Below, one piece after another: positions 6,124 through 6,793 of a stretch of 6,793 nt of DNA. The DNA lies in NCBI GenBank assembly GCA_034716535.1, contig JAYEJW010000548.1, positions 1-6,793 of the forward strand. The letters are read 5' to 3'. A model generated the notes under the pieces. The model was not told the origin of the DNA. It did not search any database and was given only the letters and a program-made list of their open reading frames with translations. Both the position numbers and the translations under genes were made by a program. The DNA is from JAYEJW01 sp034716535 (GTDB lineage Bacteria > Pseudomonadota > Gammaproteobacteria > Chromatiales > Chromatiaceae). How positions within the stretch are numbered: position 1 is the stretch's first letter; the number at the start of each line of letters is the position of its first letter.

Positions 6124-6793
6124 TCAGATCGGGCACACCAGCTCACCGAGCTTCTCGGTCAGCTTCATGTTCTCAGCGTAGTCCACGGGGCAATCGACGA
6201 CCGCCACCGTACCGCAGCTCAGGGCCTCCTGGAGCACGGGCAGCAGGCGCTCTGCGGATTCCACCCGAAATCCCTTGGCGCCGAAGCTCTCGGCATACTG
6301 CACGAAGTCGGGATTGGTGAAGTCGATATGGCTGTCGCGCCCGAAGCGTCTGTCCTGGTGCCACTTGATCAGACCGTACTTGCTGTCCGTCCAGATCAGG
6401 ATCACGAACGCCAGACCCAGGCGCAGAGCGGTCTCGATCTCTTGCGAGTTCATCAGAAAGCCGGCATCGCCGGTGATGGTGACCACCCGGCGCTCCGGAA
6501 AGGCGAGCTTGGCGGCCAGGGCGCCGGGTACACCGATACCCATGGCCGCGAAGCCGTTGGAGATGATGCAGGTGTTCGGCGCTTGGGCCTGCCACATGCG
6601 CGCGATCCACATCTTGTGGGCGCCCACGTCGGAGATCAGGATGTCTTCCGTGTCGAGCGCCTGGCGCAGGTCCCAGAGGATCTTCTGGGGCTTGACGGGA
6701 AAGCCTGCATCCTCCGCGTGGGCCGCGTTCTCCCGGTCGATGGTGTGGCGTAAGGTTCCGGCCCAGTTCTCCGTGCGCGGCGTCAGATGCCGG
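6124..6793 (-). CDS. Thiamine diphosphate-dependent acetolactate synthase-like enzyme, N-terminus outside window
   Basis: The C-terminal 222 residues of a TPP-dependent enzyme of the acetolactate synthase/pyruvate oxidase family; a full-length member has about 550 residues, so roughly 60% is missing at the right edge. The frame stays open to the window end. Visible are DVGAHKMW (TPP-domain entry), NTCIISNGFAAMGIGVPGA, and the TPP/Mg motif GDAGFLMN (108-115) ending 27 residues later in WTDSKYGLIKW (134-144). The usual NN/ND of that motif is TD; the Asp expected to bind the metal is kept. The C-terminal RVESAERLLPVL and VDCPVDYAENMKLTEKLGEL resemble catabolic acetolactate synthases (AlsS type) more than biosynthetic IlvB. 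It could form acetolactate from pyruvate, or decarboxylate another 2-oxoacid to an aldehyde for the dehydrogenase that follows 14 nt downstream. No regulatory small subunit (IlvN/IlvH) gene follows it, which also argues against the biosynthetic enzyme. Family is sure; exact reaction is not. Confidence 0.9.
   Translation of the reverse strand, partial: RHLTPRTENWAGTLRHTIDRENAAHAEDAGFPVKPQKILWDLRQALDTEDILISDVGAHKMWIARMWQAQAPNTCIISNGFAAMGIGVPGALAAKLAFPERRVVTITGDAGFLMNSQEIETALRLGLAFVILIWTDSKYGLIKWHQDRRFGRDSHIDFTNPDFVQYAESFGAKGFRVESAERLLPVLQEALSCGTVAVVDCPVDYAENMKLTEKLGELVCPI

Noticed and set aside
6110..6136. N-terminal extension of the aldehyde dehydrogenase from GTG at 6136
   Set aside because: It would overlap the end of the TPP enzyme and ignore the AGGAGG placed just before ATG 6109.
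5228..6181. A 317-aa plus-strand open frame opposite the aldehyde dehydrogenase
   Set aside because: Its composition is typical antisense shadow of a GC-rich gene (rich in G, H, R, Q, with no family motif), and the opposite strand carries a complete catalytic enzyme.
6124..6627. A separate 167-aa TPP-binding protein starting at GTG 6627
   Set aside because: The frame continues upstream to the window edge with acetolactate-synthase-like sequence, so this GTG is an internal valine of a larger gene.

Overview
The window looks like a chromosomal stretch of a GC-rich gammaproteobacterium. The protein families, the dispersed GTCGGGTTA-type palindromic repeat and the GGAGG-type ribosome binding sites fit a Chromatiales-like or sulfur-oxidiser-like genome, but no marker here fixes the taxon. 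No tRNA, rRNA, CRISPR array, insertion sequence or phage gene was seen.

The left end (2-1162, plus strand) holds most of a flavoprotein. A glutaredoxin domain with a CPYC site is fused directly to an AhpF/thioredoxin-reductase-type module with FAD, NAD(P)H and CSTC disulfide motifs. Its first residues lie outside the window. All other genes are on the minus strand and converge on it. The intergenic gap 1163-1451 carries a terminator-like stem-loop and a 118-bp MITE/REP-like element with perfect 16-bp terminal inverted repeats.

Read in the direction of transcription (right to left), the minus-strand genes form two probable units. The first is a TPP-dependent acetolactate-synthase-like enzyme (6793-6124, N-terminus missing), then an aldehyde dehydrogenase (6109-4667, 14-nt gap), then a membrane-anchored FMN/3Fe-4S glutamate-synthase-family protein (4516-2972). 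A candidate terminator (2886-2946) follows. The TPP enzyme and the dehydrogenase are tightly coupled and could act in sequence (2-oxoacid decarboxylation or ligation, then aldehyde oxidation), but the substrate cannot be read from the sequence. The 150-nt gap before the third gene holds a degenerate CTTCG-containing repeat, so that gene's membership of the operon is less certain.

The second unit starts after a candidate promoter (2856-2884). It encodes two proteins with no assigned function: a 341-aa protein with a long coiled coil (2828-1803) and a 91-aa acidic helical protein (1727-1452). The Shine-Dalgarno of the first lies inside a 6-bp hairpin in the predicted leader, which suggests translational control.

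The least-described items are the Grx-AhpF-like fusion and the two-gene unit with its sequestered ribosome binding site. Nothing in the window amounts to a clearly new multi-gene system.
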